The notes: generated by a model from the sequence alone, not told the origin. DNA of 64,000 nucleotides from Gemmatimonadales bacterium (GCA_020633775.1 JACKDA010000003.1:1-64000), one strand, 5' to 3'. Numbered from the stretch's first letter, positions 17,507 through 26,300 are shown. Numbers and translations: made by a program.

Positions 17507-19243
17507 TCAGGGCGCGAACAGCACCCGGTGCCCGAGGAGGAGCCCGCCCACCACCAGGCCCGCCACGAGGGCCATCCCGCCGACCTCGCGGGCGAGGCCC
17601 GACAGGCCGGCGCCGGGCGAGCGGCCCGGCCAGACCCCCGGCGGCTCGACCTCCCGGGCGAATCGCTCGGCATGCGCGCGATCGGCCCGCGGCCCGAGGA
17701 GAATCGCAAGCAACGTCAATGCGAGGCTCACCGCGGCGATCCAGAGGAGCTGCCGCTCGTAAGCGACCCCTTGCCAGAGGGTGAGCGCGGCCGTGAGCAA
17801 CCCGCCCGCCCCGCCGGCCAGCTCGGAGAACGCGGTGACCCGCCACCACACCCAGCGCAGGAGCGTCGGGGCGCCGAGCGCCGCTCCCAGCGCGGCCACC
17901 CACTGCCAGGCCTGTTCGATGGTGTCGATCTGCATCGCGACCAGCACGGCAAGGATCGCGAACGCCACGACCATGGCCCGCGCGACCCGGACCTGCGCCG
18001 CCGGCGTGAGGTCGGGGCGCAGGCGCAGGACGACGTCACTCACGGCGTACGACGCGCCCCAGTTGAAGTGGGTGTCGATGGTGCTCATGAACGCCGCGAG
18101 CAACGAGACGACGAGCAACCCGAGCACCCCGGGCGGCAGGAGCGCCAGCATCAGCGCCGGATAGGCCGCCTCCCGATCGGCCGCCACGGTCGCCGCGAGG
18201 TCGGGCGGCAGCGACGACGCGCCGCCACCGAGCGGGACGAGGACGAGCGCCGCGAGCCCCACCACGAACCACGGCCAGCTTCGCACCAGGTACTGGAGCA
18301 CCACGAAGAGCCACGCGGCCTTCACCGCGTCCTCCTCGCTGCGGGAGGCGCTCAGTCGTTGCTGCAGGTAGCCCCCGCCGTCGGCCGGGACGTTGGCGAA
18401 CGCCTGGACCAGCAGGTAGGAGCCGAAGGCGAACGCCCCGAGGCCGAGGGCCCCGACCCAGCCACCGTCCAGCGCCGGCAGCAGCCGGGTGAACTCGACG
18501 CTGCGCGCCCCGTAGTGTGCCACCAGCCCCTCGTGCAGCCCCTGCCGACCCCCGACCGCCTGCCACGCCGCCACCGCCAGCCAGATGCTGCCGACCATCC
18601 CGAGGCCGAACTGCACGAGGTCGGTCCGGACGACGCCGCGCATCCCGCCGAGGGAGGAGTAGGTGGTCACGATCACGACCAGCACGAGGATGGTGAGGAG
18701 TTCCTCGGGGCCGCCCAGCGCACTCCCGGCCGGCACCAGCGGCGCGAGGGCGCGCAGCAGCCCGGGGGTCCAGTCGGCCCATGGCACCAGCGGGTGGGCG
18801 ATCTTTCCCATCGCCCGCAGCACCCAGCCGAGGATGATGACGTTGTACAGCAGGCCGTAGAGGGCGGCACGCGCCGTGCGCAGCGTGCCCGTGGCCCGGT
18901 CGCCGTAGCGCCGCGCGATGAACTCGGCGTCCGTGACCACTTCGCTCCGCCACCAGCGCCGCGCGAAGATCGCCACCACCCCGGCATGCACGAGGATCCA
19001 CGAGAGCCACATCCAGTTCCCGGACAGGCCCCGATCCGCGATGATCCCCGACACCGCCAGCGGGGTGTCGGCCGCGAAGGTGGTCGCCGCGATGGAGACG
19101 CCGGCCCACCACCATGGCAGCGCGCGATCGGCGAGGAAGTAGCTGGTGCGCCCGGTCGAACTGCCCTCGCGCATCGCGAGACCGACCGCCAGCGCGAGGA
19201 GGAGGTAGGCGGCGACGACGGCCCAATCGAGCGGGTGCAGCAC
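17507..19243 (-). CDS. Sodium:solute symporter (SSS family)
   Basis: 578 residues with 12-13 membrane segments. The N-terminal region (SYFLADRALPWWWAGVSIAA, TTFAADTPLAV) and the unwound-helix area SSLGGMRGVVRTDLVQF are characteristic of the SSS/SLC5 family. The substrate cannot be read from sequence. GTG 19243 lies five bases after the stop of the HAD-GT20 gene with GGAG upstream, so the two form an operon; that neighbour makes a compatible-solute sugar phosphate, which makes an osmolyte or sugar substrate a reasonable guess. Confidence 0.88.
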   Translation of the reverse strand: MLHPLDWAVVAAYLLLALAVGLAMREGSSTGRTSYFLADRALPWWWAGVSIAATTFAADTPLAVSGIIADRGLSGNWMWLSWILVHAGVVAIFARRWWRSEVVTDAEFIARRYGDRATGTLRTARAALYGLLYNVIILGWVLRAMGKIAHPLVPWADWTPGLLRALAPLVPAGSALGGPEELLTILVLVVIVTTYSSLGGMRGVVRTDLVQFGLGMVGSIWLAVAAWQAVGGRQGLHEGLVAHYGARSVEFTRLLPALDGGWVGALGLGAFAFGSYLLVQAFANVPADGGGYLQQRLSASRSEEDAVKAAWLFVVLQYLVRSWPWFVVGLAALVLVPLGGGASSLPPDLAATVAADREAAYPALMLALLPPGVLGLLVVSLLAAFMSTIDTHFNWGASYAVSDVVLRLRPDLTPAAQVRVARAMVVAFAILAVLVAMQIDTIEQAWQWVAALGAALGAPTLLRWVWWRVTAFSELAGGAGGLLTAALTLWQGVAYERQLLWIAAVSLALTLLAILLGPRADRAHAERFAREVEPPGVWPGRSPGAGLSGLAREVGGMALVAGLVVGGLLLGHRVLFAP

Positions 19244-19248
19244 CGCGT

Positions 19249-21498
19249 TCAGCTCCGACTGGCGGCGAGGGCCTCCAGGAAGTCGCGGCTCCAGTCATCG
19301 ACGTCGTAGCCCGCGACGATCTCCGCGAGCCGGGCCATCCGCTGGCGCCGCTCGGGCTCGGGCATCCGCAGCGCCTCGTGCAGCCCCTCGCACATGCCCT
19401 CGATGTCGTACGGGTTGGTCAGGAGCGCCCCGTGCAGCTCGACCGCGGCACCCGCGAACTCGCTGAGCAGCAGGACCCCCGCCCCGTCCACGCTGGTCTG
19501 GGCCGTGACGAACTCCTTCGCGACGAGGTTGAGGCCATCCCGCAGCGGCGTGATCCACGCGACATCGGCGGCCGCGCCGTAGACGATGACCTCCTCGAAC
19601 GGCAGCGCCCGGAAGAGGTAGTGGATCGGCGTCCAGGTCAGCGAGCCGAACCGGCCGTTGATCCGGCCCACCGCCTCGTCCACCGCGACACGCACCTCCT
19701 CGTACACCTCCATCCCCGGTGCCGGCGGCGTCGTCACGAACACCAGCGACACCTTGCCGGCGTGCTCCGGGTGGCGCTCCAGCAACCGCTCGAAGGCCGC
19801 CAGCTTCTGGAGCGGACCCTTCACGTAGTCGAGCCGCTCCACGGACAGGATCAGCCGCTTGCCGGCGAACTGGTCGCCGATCCCCGCCACCGCGGCGCGA
19901 TGATCCTCGTCGGCGAGGATGGCGTGCACTGCCTCGACGTTGACGCCCACCGGGTGCGCACCGAGCGAGAGCGTGCGGTCGCCGGAGCGGACGTGCCGCG
20001 GCATCCGCGGAATCGCGAGCGCCACGCCGTGGACCCGGAAGCGGGGCGCGCAGTGCTCGGTGTCGACGACCTCGGTCGGGACGTGCGAGCGCAGGACGTC
20101 GAGGAAGTTCGCCGCGTAGCGGGGCACGTGGAAGCCGATGTGGTCGCACTGGGCCAGCGAGCCGATGATCTGCTGGGCCCACGGGATCACGTTGAAGACG
20201 TCGGCCGGCGGGAACGCGGTGTGGTGGAAGAAGCCGATCCGCAGGTCGGGCCGCAGCTGCCGGAGGTAGGCCGGCACCATCCACAGGTTGTAGTCGTGGA
20301 TCCAGACCAGCGCGCCCTCGTCGGCCTCGGCCGCGGCGGCGGCGGCGAAGCGGCGGTTGACCTCGCAGAAATGGTCCCAGTCGGCGTGGTTGAACTGTGC
20401 CCGGTCGACGAACGAGAAGATCACCGGCCAGAACGCCTCCTTCGAGAACTTCTTGTAGAAGCGCTCCACGTCCTGCGCCGCCATCGGGACCTTCGCCGCC
20501 ACGAGGTTGGGGAAGCGCGTCTCGTCCACCAGCTCGTGGGTCACCTCGGCGCGCCCCCCCTCCGCGTGCGTGGTCCACGCGACCCACGAGCCCGGTCGGC
20601 CGCCCTGGAAGCACCCCAGCAGGGTCGGGATGATGCCGTTCGGCGAGGTGTGACGACGGCGCACCACGTCGCCATCGACCATCCGTTCCTCGAACGGCAG
20701 CCGATGGTACACCACGACCAGCTGCGCGTCCCCGGATGGCACCGGCGCCGCCTCCGGGGCGAAGTGGCTCGTCGAGGAGAGCTCGCGCAGCGCCTCGAGG
20801 ATCCCGCCCGCCCCCGGGGCGGTGGCGTGCCGCACCCGCGGCAGGTCCGCGGTCGCGTGCAACAGCGCCGGCTCGGCGCCCCCGACCACGACGCCGGGGA
20901 AGCCGTGCTGGTAGAGCGAGAGATCGTTCAGCGTGTCGCCCGCCACCAGCACGCGATCGGGGTCGATCCCGAGGTGCGCCACGAGCCGCGTGAGCGTGCG
21001 TCCCTTGCTGGTCCCGCGTGGCAGCACGTCGAGGTAGCGATCGGCGGAGCGCAGGACATCGACGGGGAGGTCGCGCACCCGCTCGATCACCTCCGCGACC
21101 GCGTCGGCATCCTCCACGAAGTACGAGACCCGGCGCTCCTGCGGGACCGGCTGGCGCACCAGTCCCGGGACGTCGCCCACCGCGTCGAGCACGGCCTCGC
21201 TCCCCACCCAGTCCTGGTCGATCTCCCACTGCAGGGGGGCCACCGGTCGCAACCCATCGGTGAGCACGACCGTGGCGCCGACATCGGCGATGATGAACTC
21301 GGGGTCGGGAATCAGCGCATCGGCGAGCAGCGGGAGGACGCTCTCCACGCCGCGGCCGGTCACGAAGACGAGGCGCGGGGCGCCCGGGCGCCGGAACGCG
21401 CGATAGAGGGCGAGCCGGTCGGCCTGGCGGCCGCCGAGGAAGGTGCCGTCGAGATCGGTGGCCAGCAGCTTGATGGGGATCCTCCATCCGGGGTGCAC
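19249..21498 (-). CDS. Bifunctional HAD phosphatase-GT20 glycosyltransferase (glucosylglycerol- or trehalose-phosphate synthase/phosphatase)
   Basis: 749 residues in two domains. Residues ~1-250 are a HAD phosphatase of the sucrose/mannosylglycerate-phosphatase type: DLDGTF nucleophile motif, VFVTGR, a Lys in GTSKGRTLTRL and the metal motif GDTLNDLSLY. The rest is GT20 (trehalose-6-phosphate synthase fold) with WIHDYNLWMVPAYLR, GFFHHTAFPP, ERLDYVKGP and TPLRDGLNLVAKEFV. Phosphatase-first fusions with GT20 are known as glucosylglycerol-phosphate synthase/phosphatase (GgpPS) in some salt-tolerant heterotrophs; OtsBA-like trehalose synthesis is the alternative. The start is unclear: GTG 21498 or TTG 21510 are in frame, but the best ribosome site (GGAGG) points to an ATC at 21483 that begins the typical xKLLATDLDGTF. 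Confidence 0.8.
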   Translation of the reverse strand: MHPGWRIPIKLLATDLDGTFLGGRQADRLALYRAFRRPGAPRLVFVTGRGVESVLPLLADALIPDPEFIIADVGATVVLTDGLRPVAPLQWEIDQDWVGSEAVLDAVGDVPGLVRQPVPQERRVSYFVEDADAVAEVIERVRDLPVDVLRSADRYLDVLPRGTSKGRTLTRLVAHLGIDPDRVLVAGDTLNDLSLYQHGFPGVVVGGAEPALLHATADLPRVRHATAPGAGGILEALRELSSTSHFAPEAAPVPSGDAQLVVVYHRLPFEERMVDGDVVRRRHTSPNGIIPTLLGCFQGGRPGSWVAWTTHAEGGRAEVTHELVDETRFPNLVAAKVPMAAQDVERFYKKFSKEAFWPVIFSFVDRAQFNHADWDHFCEVNRRFAAAAAAEADEGALVWIHDYNLWMVPAYLRQLRPDLRIGFFHHTAFPPADVFNVIPWAQQIIGSLAQCDHIGFHVPRYAANFLDVLRSHVPTEVVDTEHCAPRFRVHGVALAIPRMPRHVRSGDRTLSLGAHPVGVNVEAVHAILADEDHRAAVAGIGDQFAGKRLILSVERLDYVKGPLQKLAAFERLLERHPEHAGKVSLVFVTTPPAPGMEVYEEVRVAVDEAVGRINGRFGSLTWTPIHYLFRALPFEEVIVYGAAADVAWITPLRDGLNLVAKEFVTAQTSVDGAGVLLLSEFAGAAVELHGALLTNPYDIEGMCEGLHEALRMPEPERRQRMARLAEIVAGYDVDDWSRDFLEALAASRS

Positions 21499-21555
21499 GC
21501 AGGGGGACAACCTTGGGAACCTAGGCCGAACCCCCCGCGATGCAACCGCGCCGGC

Positions 21556-22581
21556 TCAGTGCACCGGCACCACCTGCAACCCGACCACCAGCGTATAGTC
21601 GGTCTCGAGCTGCGGCCCGTGCAGGTCCTGGTACAGCGGTCGCAGCAGCTCGGCCGCGAGCCGCAGGCCGCTCGGACGATGCACGTACCAGTTGACGCCG
21701 ACCCCGGCATCGATCCGCGTGCCGCCGCGCAGGTCGGTGCGGGCCGTGGGCACCACCATCGGGTTCACGCTCGCCGCCGCATCGACACCCTCGACGTCGC
21801 CCCAGGACGAGGCCGCGCCGCGGAGCGACACCGAGAGGTCGCGCATGAGCGGGACGCCGAGCCACGCGGTCGCGTCGAGGCGATTCCCCTGCGTCCAGCC
21901 GCGGTCGTTCTCGCCGAGGCGCACGGTGCCGATGCCCTGCACACCCCAGGACCAGCCGCGCGCCTGACCGAGCCAGGTGACGCCGGGCCGCAGGTCGTAG
22001 GTCCCCGAGCCGAGTTGCATCGGGTACGGCAGCTGCACCTCGGTCCCATTGCTGGTGGGCAGCACGTCCATCGCCGTGATCGCACCGGTCGGCAGGCTCA
22101 CCCCGAGGTTGAGGTGCGCCGACTGGTTGCCCCAGGTGCCGAGGCCGACGAGCGCGCTCGCGGCGACATCCCCGAGGCCGCTCGACGTGGTGGTGAACGC
22201 CCCGCCGGCGCGGGTGATATGGTCCATCGAGTTGTCCAGCCACGGGACCATCGCCATCAGGGTCAGCCGGTCGCTCGGCGCCCACATCAGGCCGCCCATC
22301 ACCATCGTCATCGACATCTGCGTCGGCGTCACCATGAAGTTCCGTCCCGTGGCGGAGATGATCTCGGCGTCCGGGATGGTGCGGGTGCCGACGCGGGAGC
22401 CCTCCATCTCCATCGGCATGTAGCGCAGGGAGAGCATCACCTCGCCCCGCTCGTGGCGGTGGTCTCCCATCACGCCGATCGGGGCGTGGCCGTCCACGCG
22501 GGACGAGGTCCATTGCGCTGCCGCGGGGGCGGGCGCGAGGGCACAGCAGGCGGCCAGCGCCGCCGGGATGAGGTGTCGCAT
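21556..22581 (-). CDS. Outer-membrane beta-barrel 'transporter' family protein, Met-rich
   Basis: 341 residues with a signal peptide (RHLIPAALAACCALAPAPAAAQ). The N-terminal text GVMGDHRHERGEVMLSLRYM and alternating beta-strand pattern to the C-terminus match a family of predicted outer-membrane proteins related to the phenol-degradation meta-pathway barrel. Met clusters (MPMEMEG, MSMTMVMGGLM) and His near the mature N-terminus suggest metal or copper contact (inference). ATG 22581 is supported by AGGAGA 7 bases upstream. It lies 65 bases after a small exported His/Cys protein on the same strand. Confidence 0.7.
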   Translation of the reverse strand: MRHLIPAALAACCALAPAPAAAQWTSSRVDGHAPIGVMGDHRHERGEVMLSLRYMPMEMEGSRVGTRTIPDAEIISATGRNFMVTPTQMSMTMVMGGLMWAPSDRLTLMAMVPWLDNSMDHITRAGGAFTTTSSGLGDVAASALVGLGTWGNQSAHLNLGVSLPTGAITAMDVLPTSNGTEVQLPYPMQLGSGTYDLRPGVTWLGQARGWSWGVQGIGTVRLGENDRGWTQGNRLDATAWLGVPLMRDLSVSLRGAASSWGDVEGVDAAASVNPMVVPTARTDLRGGTRIDAGVGVNWYVHRPSGLRLAAELLRPLYQDLHGPQLETDYTLVVGLQVVPVH

Positions 22582-22646
22582 CGCGGAATCTCCTGAAATC
22601 GTCACAGCCGCCGCGGACGGGTTCCGGGGCGGACTCGGTCGAGCGG

Positions 22647-22976
22647 TCAGGCGATCGCGGGAGGCGCGGTGGCGGGAGGCTGGCGTCGGGAGCTGGAGAG
22701 ATGCGGGACGTCGTGCGGCACGGCCGTGGCGACGTCGAGGTCGCGCATCGGCGCCGAGACGGGGAGGCGGAGCGCCTCACCGGGTCGCCAGGTCGCTCCG
22801 CACGGCGCGATCAGGCAGCAGCCGTCGCCCGCGGAGGTCGGGACATTCGGTGCCTCGCCATGATGGCCGTGGTGTCCGGTCGACGCGGCGCATGCCGCCA
22901 TCCGGGCGGTCGGCGCGGCGGCCACCAGCGGCGCGAGCACCGCGGCGAGCACGAGACGGAGCCGAATCGACAGCAT
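22647..22976 (-). CDS. Small exported His/Cys protein
   Basis: 109 residues with a signal peptide (LRLVLAAVLAPLVAAAPTA) and a mature part holding GHHGHHGEAPN, a GDGCCLIAPCG cysteine cluster and a low-complexity Pro/Arg tail. I do not recognise the family. The His and Cys content, and its position 65 bases before the Met-rich outer-membrane protein gene, suggest a metal-handling pair. It is on the same strand as pufC but separated from it by a strong hairpin at 23022-23059, so it probably has its own promoter. Confidence 0.6.
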   Translation of the reverse strand: MLSIRLRLVLAAVLAPLVAAAPTARMAACAASTGHHGHHGEAPNVPTSAGDGCCLIAPCGATWRPGEALRLPVSAPMRDLDVATAVPHDVPHLSSSRRQPPATAPPAIA

Positions 22977-23021
22977 GGCGCAACCTAGGACGGGGCGCCG
23001 GGGTGTTCAACCGCGGACGCG

Positions 23022-23059
23022 ACGATGCCCCCATCGTCCGGAGCCGATGGGGGCATCGT
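23022..23059 (-). terminator. Strong hairpin after pufC, probable end of the puf transcript
   Basis: ACGATGCCCCCATCG (23022-23036) and CGATGGGGGCATCGT (23045-23059) are perfect 15-base inverse complements with an 8-base loop, starting 25 bases beyond the pufC stop in the direction of transcription. No clear T run follows, so it may act as an RNA 3'-end stabiliser as well as a terminator. Confidence 0.75.
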
Positions 23060-23084
23060 GCCTGCAGGTGCGGGCGTTGCGTCC

Positions 23085-24131
23085 CTACTCGATCGCCGCG
23101 GCCGTGTCGGCCGTCGCCTCGCTCACCGGCGGCGGGACGTACGGGTAGAGCCCGGGATACGCCTGGGCCATCGCCGCCGCATACAGCGGCTTGTTGAGCC
23201 CCTGGTGGCAGGTCTGGCACTGGAGCTTGGCGCCGTCGCCCATCGGGCCACGCGAGACCTCGGCATTCACGTGCCAGGGTTCGAGCGTCCCCTCGTCGGT
23301 CAGGTGATCCGCCGCATGCCGCGCGGCGGGCCAGACGTCCTGGAGCGCCACCATGTGGTTCATGTTGAGCGAGCGCACCATCCGGAGGCCGCGCAGCGCG
23401 GTCAGCCGCTGGGGCGGGCTCTGGTCCCAGTTGGTGAAGGCGCGCGAGTTGTGGCAGAAGGTGCAGTTCACGCCGAGCCCCGAGCTCATGTTGATCATGA
23501 GGGCGTAGGCGTACTCCGCCTGGTTCACGCTGCTCCGGTTGCTCACCTCGGTGCGCAGCGGCATCTGGCTCTGGACGCGGATGTCATCCCGGTCCAGGTA
23601 GTGCCGGAGCGGCTGGTTCACGTCGGTGTAGTACCAGGTGCCCGGGGGCACCGGTCCGCCGCGGTGGCAGGTGTAGCAGGTCACGCCCGTCTGGGCCACG
23701 TGCCCGGTCCACTCGCCGTTGATCTCCTGCGTCATCCGCAGCATCTGGCGCGAGACGACCTTCTGGTACTTCTCGTCGCTCGCCAGGTTCTGGGCGTTGT
23801 GGCAGTAGTTGCACCCCGCCTCCGGCCCGGTGGTCGGCGCGACCCAGTTGGTGATCGCCGTCATCGTCCGCAGGAACTCGGCGTTGGACAGGTGGCCGAG
23901 GACCTGGACGTTCTGGTAGATCGAGTCGGCCCGCGACGCGTCGGTGGCGGCCGGCGGCAGCGCCGCCGGGGCCACGTTCGCCGCCTGGAGGGCGGCCATG
24001 GTCTCGGGCGAGCTGGTCTGCCCAATCATGACCCCGCGGAAGCCGACCTGGGTCGAGTCCTGCGGCGGGAGCTGGCATCCCGCGAGCCCCACGACCGCGA
24101 GCGCGAGGGTGAGCCGTCGCAACGAGATCAT
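23085..24131 (-). CDS. pufC: Photosynthetic reaction-centre cytochrome c subunit (tetraheme)
   Basis: 348 residues. A lipoprotein-type signal (VVGLAGC) would anchor it on the periplasmic face. Four CxxCH heme motifs are present: CNYCH, CYTCH, CTFCH and CQTCH, with distal Met ligands available (e.g. SRQMLRMTQEIN, NMNHMVALQDVW). PufC re-reduces the special pair P+ using electrons from soluble carriers. The C-terminal ~45 residues are Ala/Pro/Tyr-rich beyond the last heme. ATG 24131 overlaps the pufM stop (ATGA), and the gene ends the bchCXYZ-pufBALMC transcription unit. Confidence 0.96.
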   Translation of the reverse strand: MISLRRLTLALAVVGLAGCQLPPQDSTQVGFRGVMIGQTSSPETMAALQAANVAPAALPPAATDASRADSIYQNVQVLGHLSNAEFLRTMTAITNWVAPTTGPEAGCNYCHNAQNLASDEKYQKVVSRQMLRMTQEINGEWTGHVAQTGVTCYTCHRGGPVPPGTWYYTDVNQPLRHYLDRDDIRVQSQMPLRTEVSNRSSVNQAEYAYALMINMSSGLGVNCTFCHNSRAFTNWDQSPPQRLTALRGLRMVRSLNMNHMVALQDVWPAARHAADHLTDEGTLEPWHVNAEVSRGPMGDGAKLQCQTCHQGLNKPLYAAAMAQAYPGLYPYVPPPVSEATADTAAAIE

Positions 24132-25156
24132 GGCGCACCTCCGACGAGGCCGGGATAGGTCACGGGCGGCGCCTGCTGCATCGGCGCCTCGAGTTCGGCC
24201 GGCGAGGTCGGCTCGACCGCCGGGTAGGCCCGCGGATACTCGGGCACCAGGCCATGCCGCTGCCCCCACAGGTACCAGTTGTCGACCACGGTGCCGGTCA
24301 GGAGGATGCCGATGCCGCCGGTCAGCGTGACCAGCACGGCGAACCACCAGGCCCAGCGATGGATCGACTCCATCGTGGCGTTGAAGCCCATCGTCCAGCG
24401 CCAGAACAGCGCCGAGCGCTCGGCCCCGGTGCCGCGATCGGTGATCTGCTCGATCTCGCGTTCGGCGCCGTACTTCGCGGTGGCGAGGATCGTCGCCCCG
24501 TGCATCGCGAAGAGGAGGGCCGAGCCGTAGAGGAACGCGATCGACAGCATGTGGAACGGGTTGTAGAACAGGTTCCCGTACCGGATGCTGAAGGCCGCGG
24601 TCCAGTCGAGGTGCGAGAAGATCCCGAACGGGACCGCCTCGCCCCAGCTCCCCATCAGCAGCGGCCGGAAGAAGCCGAGCACAAGGAAGAGCCAGATCGC
24701 GGACGCGAACGCCCACGGCAGGTGGGTGCCCATCCCGAACGAGCGGGCGCGACGATAGAGGCGCACCCACCAGAGCAGGACCGAGATCGTGAGGAAGAAG
24801 CCGGCGAGCTGCCACCAGCCGCCCTCGGCGAGCGGGGCGATCCCCATCCCGCGCCCGGGCGCCGGCGGGTCGAGCGAGAGCCAGGGCAGCTGGCGCACGA
24901 ACTCGATCGCGTTCCAGTTCACCTGGGCGAGGTAGTTGAAGCCGATGATGTTGAAGGCCAGCGTGCCGAAGATCAGCGACGCCACCCCGGTCCAGCCGAG
25001 GTAGATCGGGCCGAGCTGTGCGTCCCCGACCTTGCCCAGCCAGTACGACATCTTCGGCGGGAAGGACCGGGTCCAGCTCTGCTCGCTGATCGGCGGTCCC
25101 CAATCGGGGGCCGCGCGCACCTGAACCTGATTCCAGAGGTTCTGATAGTCCGCCAT
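24128..25156 (-). CDS. pufM: Reaction-centre M subunit
   Basis: 342 residues, five membrane helices. Core signatures: WAAFSxRYGNLFYNPFHMLSIAFLYGSALL with the special-pair His in the NPFHMLS stretch, HGATILATAKYG with an iron-ligand His, and WRWTMGFNATMESIHRWAWWFA with another iron-ligand His. M binds QA, half the special pair and the non-heme iron. ATG 25156 has AGGAGG five bases upstream; the longer ORF from 25204 overlaps pufL and is not preferred. Compared with Rhodobacter PufM (~307) the C-terminus is extended by a Pro/Glu/Ala-rich tail of about 35 residues, plausibly contacting PufC or other extrinsic parts. Confidence 0.97.
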   Translation of the reverse strand: MADYQNLWNQVQVRAAPDWGPPISEQSWTRSFPPKMSYWLGKVGDAQLGPIYLGWTGVASLIFGTLAFNIIGFNYLAQVNWNAIEFVRQLPWLSLDPPAPGRGMGIAPLAEGGWWQLAGFFLTISVLLWWVRLYRRARSFGMGTHLPWAFASAIWLFLVLGFFRPLLMGSWGEAVPFGIFSHLDWTAAFSIRYGNLFYNPFHMLSIAFLYGSALLFAMHGATILATAKYGAEREIEQITDRGTGAERSALFWRWTMGFNATMESIHRWAWWFAVLVTLTGGIGILLTGTVVDNWYLWGQRHGLVPEYPRAYPAVEPTSPAELEAPMQQAPPVTYPGLVGGAP

Positions 25157-25164
25157 ACGGCCTC

Positions 25165-26004
25165 CTAGGACCAGATCGGCAGGTTGAGCCACCAGCTCCA
25201 CCACTCGGGCCAGCCCTTGGTCCAGAACGGGCCGGAGAGGAGGATGCAGACATTGCTGAAGATCACCGCCAGCAGGGCCAGCCAGAGCCCGAGCCGGTGG
25301 ATCCCGATGGCGCCGATCGAGTAGCCGAGGGTGTCGCGGAAGAACGCGTTCTCGTGCTCACTCGTCTTGACCGGTTCGCCCTTCTTCGGGTTGGTCACCG
25401 ACAGGATCAGCGACCCGTGCATCGCGAGCGCGAGGCAGCACGCGAAGAAGAAGGTGATGGCGATCATGTGCGCCGGGTTGTAGTGGAAGTGCAGGTACTG
25501 GTACCCGACGTTCGACACCCAGTCGAGGTGCGACAGGATGCCGTACGGGAAGCCGTGCCCCCACGCGCCCAGCAGGATCGGCCGCACCACCACCAGCGTG
25601 AGGTAGGCCGAGACGGCCACCCCGTACGCGAAGGGGACGTGCAGGCCCATGCCGAGCTTGCGGGAGATCTCGACCTGCCGGAGCATCCAGGAGATGAACG
25701 CACCGGCGGCGCAGACCGTGATCACCTGCCAGAGGCCGCCCTGGTCGAGCGGGGCGAGCCCGAGGCCGACCGAGAGGTCCGGCGGGGCGATGCTGATCTG
25801 CCAGAGGTTCCAGGACTGGCCGTTGAGGCCCTCGCCCATCGCGGCACCCCAGATGATCAGCAGGGTGCCCGTGAGGGCGAAGAACAGGGTCGTCACGCCG
25901 AAGAACCCCACGTAGAACGGGCCGACCCAGAAATCGAACAGGTCGCCCCCCACCAGGGTCCCGCCGCGGACGCGGTACTTGGATTCAAAACTGAGCATCG
26001 CCAT
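25165..26004 (-). CDS. pufL: Reaction-centre L subunit
   Basis: 279 residues, five membrane helices. It begins LSFESKYRVRGGTLVGGDLF, the classical PufL N-terminus, and contains YQYLHFHYNPAHMIAITFFF with the special-pair His, HGSLILSVTNP with an iron-ligand His, and the QB-side ENAFFRDTLGYSIGAIGIHRLGLW with another. L binds QB and half the special pair. A hairpin region separates it from pufA; pufM follows eight bases after its stop. Confidence 0.97.
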   Translation of the reverse strand: MAMLSFESKYRVRGGTLVGGDLFDFWVGPFYVGFFGVTTLFFALTGTLLIIWGAAMGEGLNGQSWNLWQISIAPPDLSVGLGLAPLDQGGLWQVITVCAAGAFISWMLRQVEISRKLGMGLHVPFAYGVAVSAYLTLVVVRPILLGAWGHGFPYGILSHLDWVSNVGYQYLHFHYNPAHMIAITFFFACCLALAMHGSLILSVTNPKKGEPVKTSEHENAFFRDTLGYSIGAIGIHRLGLWLALLAVIFSNVCILLSGPFWTKGWPEWWSWWLNLPIWS

Positions 26005-26051
26005 CGTGTCGTCTCCGGACGATCGGGGCGTTCAACCTCGGGGAATGTGGC

Positions 26052-26083
26052 GCTCCGGGCCGGGAGCGGGTCGTGCGACCCGC
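26052..26083 (-). other. Tandem hairpins between pufA and pufL (mRNA processing/stability element)
   Basis: In the 107-base gap between the pufA stop and the pufL start are two adjoining inverted repeats: GCTCC/GGAGC (26052-26056 and 26063-26067) and GCGGGTC/GACCCGC (26066-26072 and 26077-26083, 4-base loop). In Rhodobacter, hairpins at exactly this junction protect the 5' pufBA segment and give antenna proteins in excess over L and M. The location makes the same role likely here; no ORF fits the gap. Confidence 0.65.
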
Positions 26084-26111
26084 CCACCGGACCGTTGCGT
26101 TCGTGCGGTCT

Positions 26112-26291
26112 TCAGCCGTTCGGCAGCGGCGTCATCGCCGCCACGTTCTGGGCGTTCCCACCCTCACCCAGCCAGTTGTAGCGCGGGGTGGAGAGCAGGA
26201 TGAAGTGGATCATCGCGGCGAGGGCGAACAGGAAGACGCCCTGTGCCACCATCGCCTTGCGCGCATCCACATAGAGCCATACGCGGTGCAT
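26112..26291 (-). CDS. pufA: Light-harvesting LH1 alpha polypeptide
   Basis: A 59-residue protein, below usual ORF-length cut-offs but unmistakable: start MHRVWLYVDARKAMVAQG, a single membrane helix with the bacteriochlorophyll-ligating His at residue 29 (LAAMIHFILLS), then STPRYNWLGEG with a conserved Trp near residue 40. The C-terminal tail of ~18 residues is longer than in many LH1 alphas. It lies nine bases after pufB; the order pufB-pufA is normal. A TGGAGTG-like weak ribosome site precedes it. Confidence 0.95.
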   Translation of the reverse strand: MHRVWLYVDARKAMVAQGVFLFALAAMIHFILLSTPRYNWLGEGGNAQNVAAMTPLPNG

Positions 26292-26300
26292 GGAGTGCTC

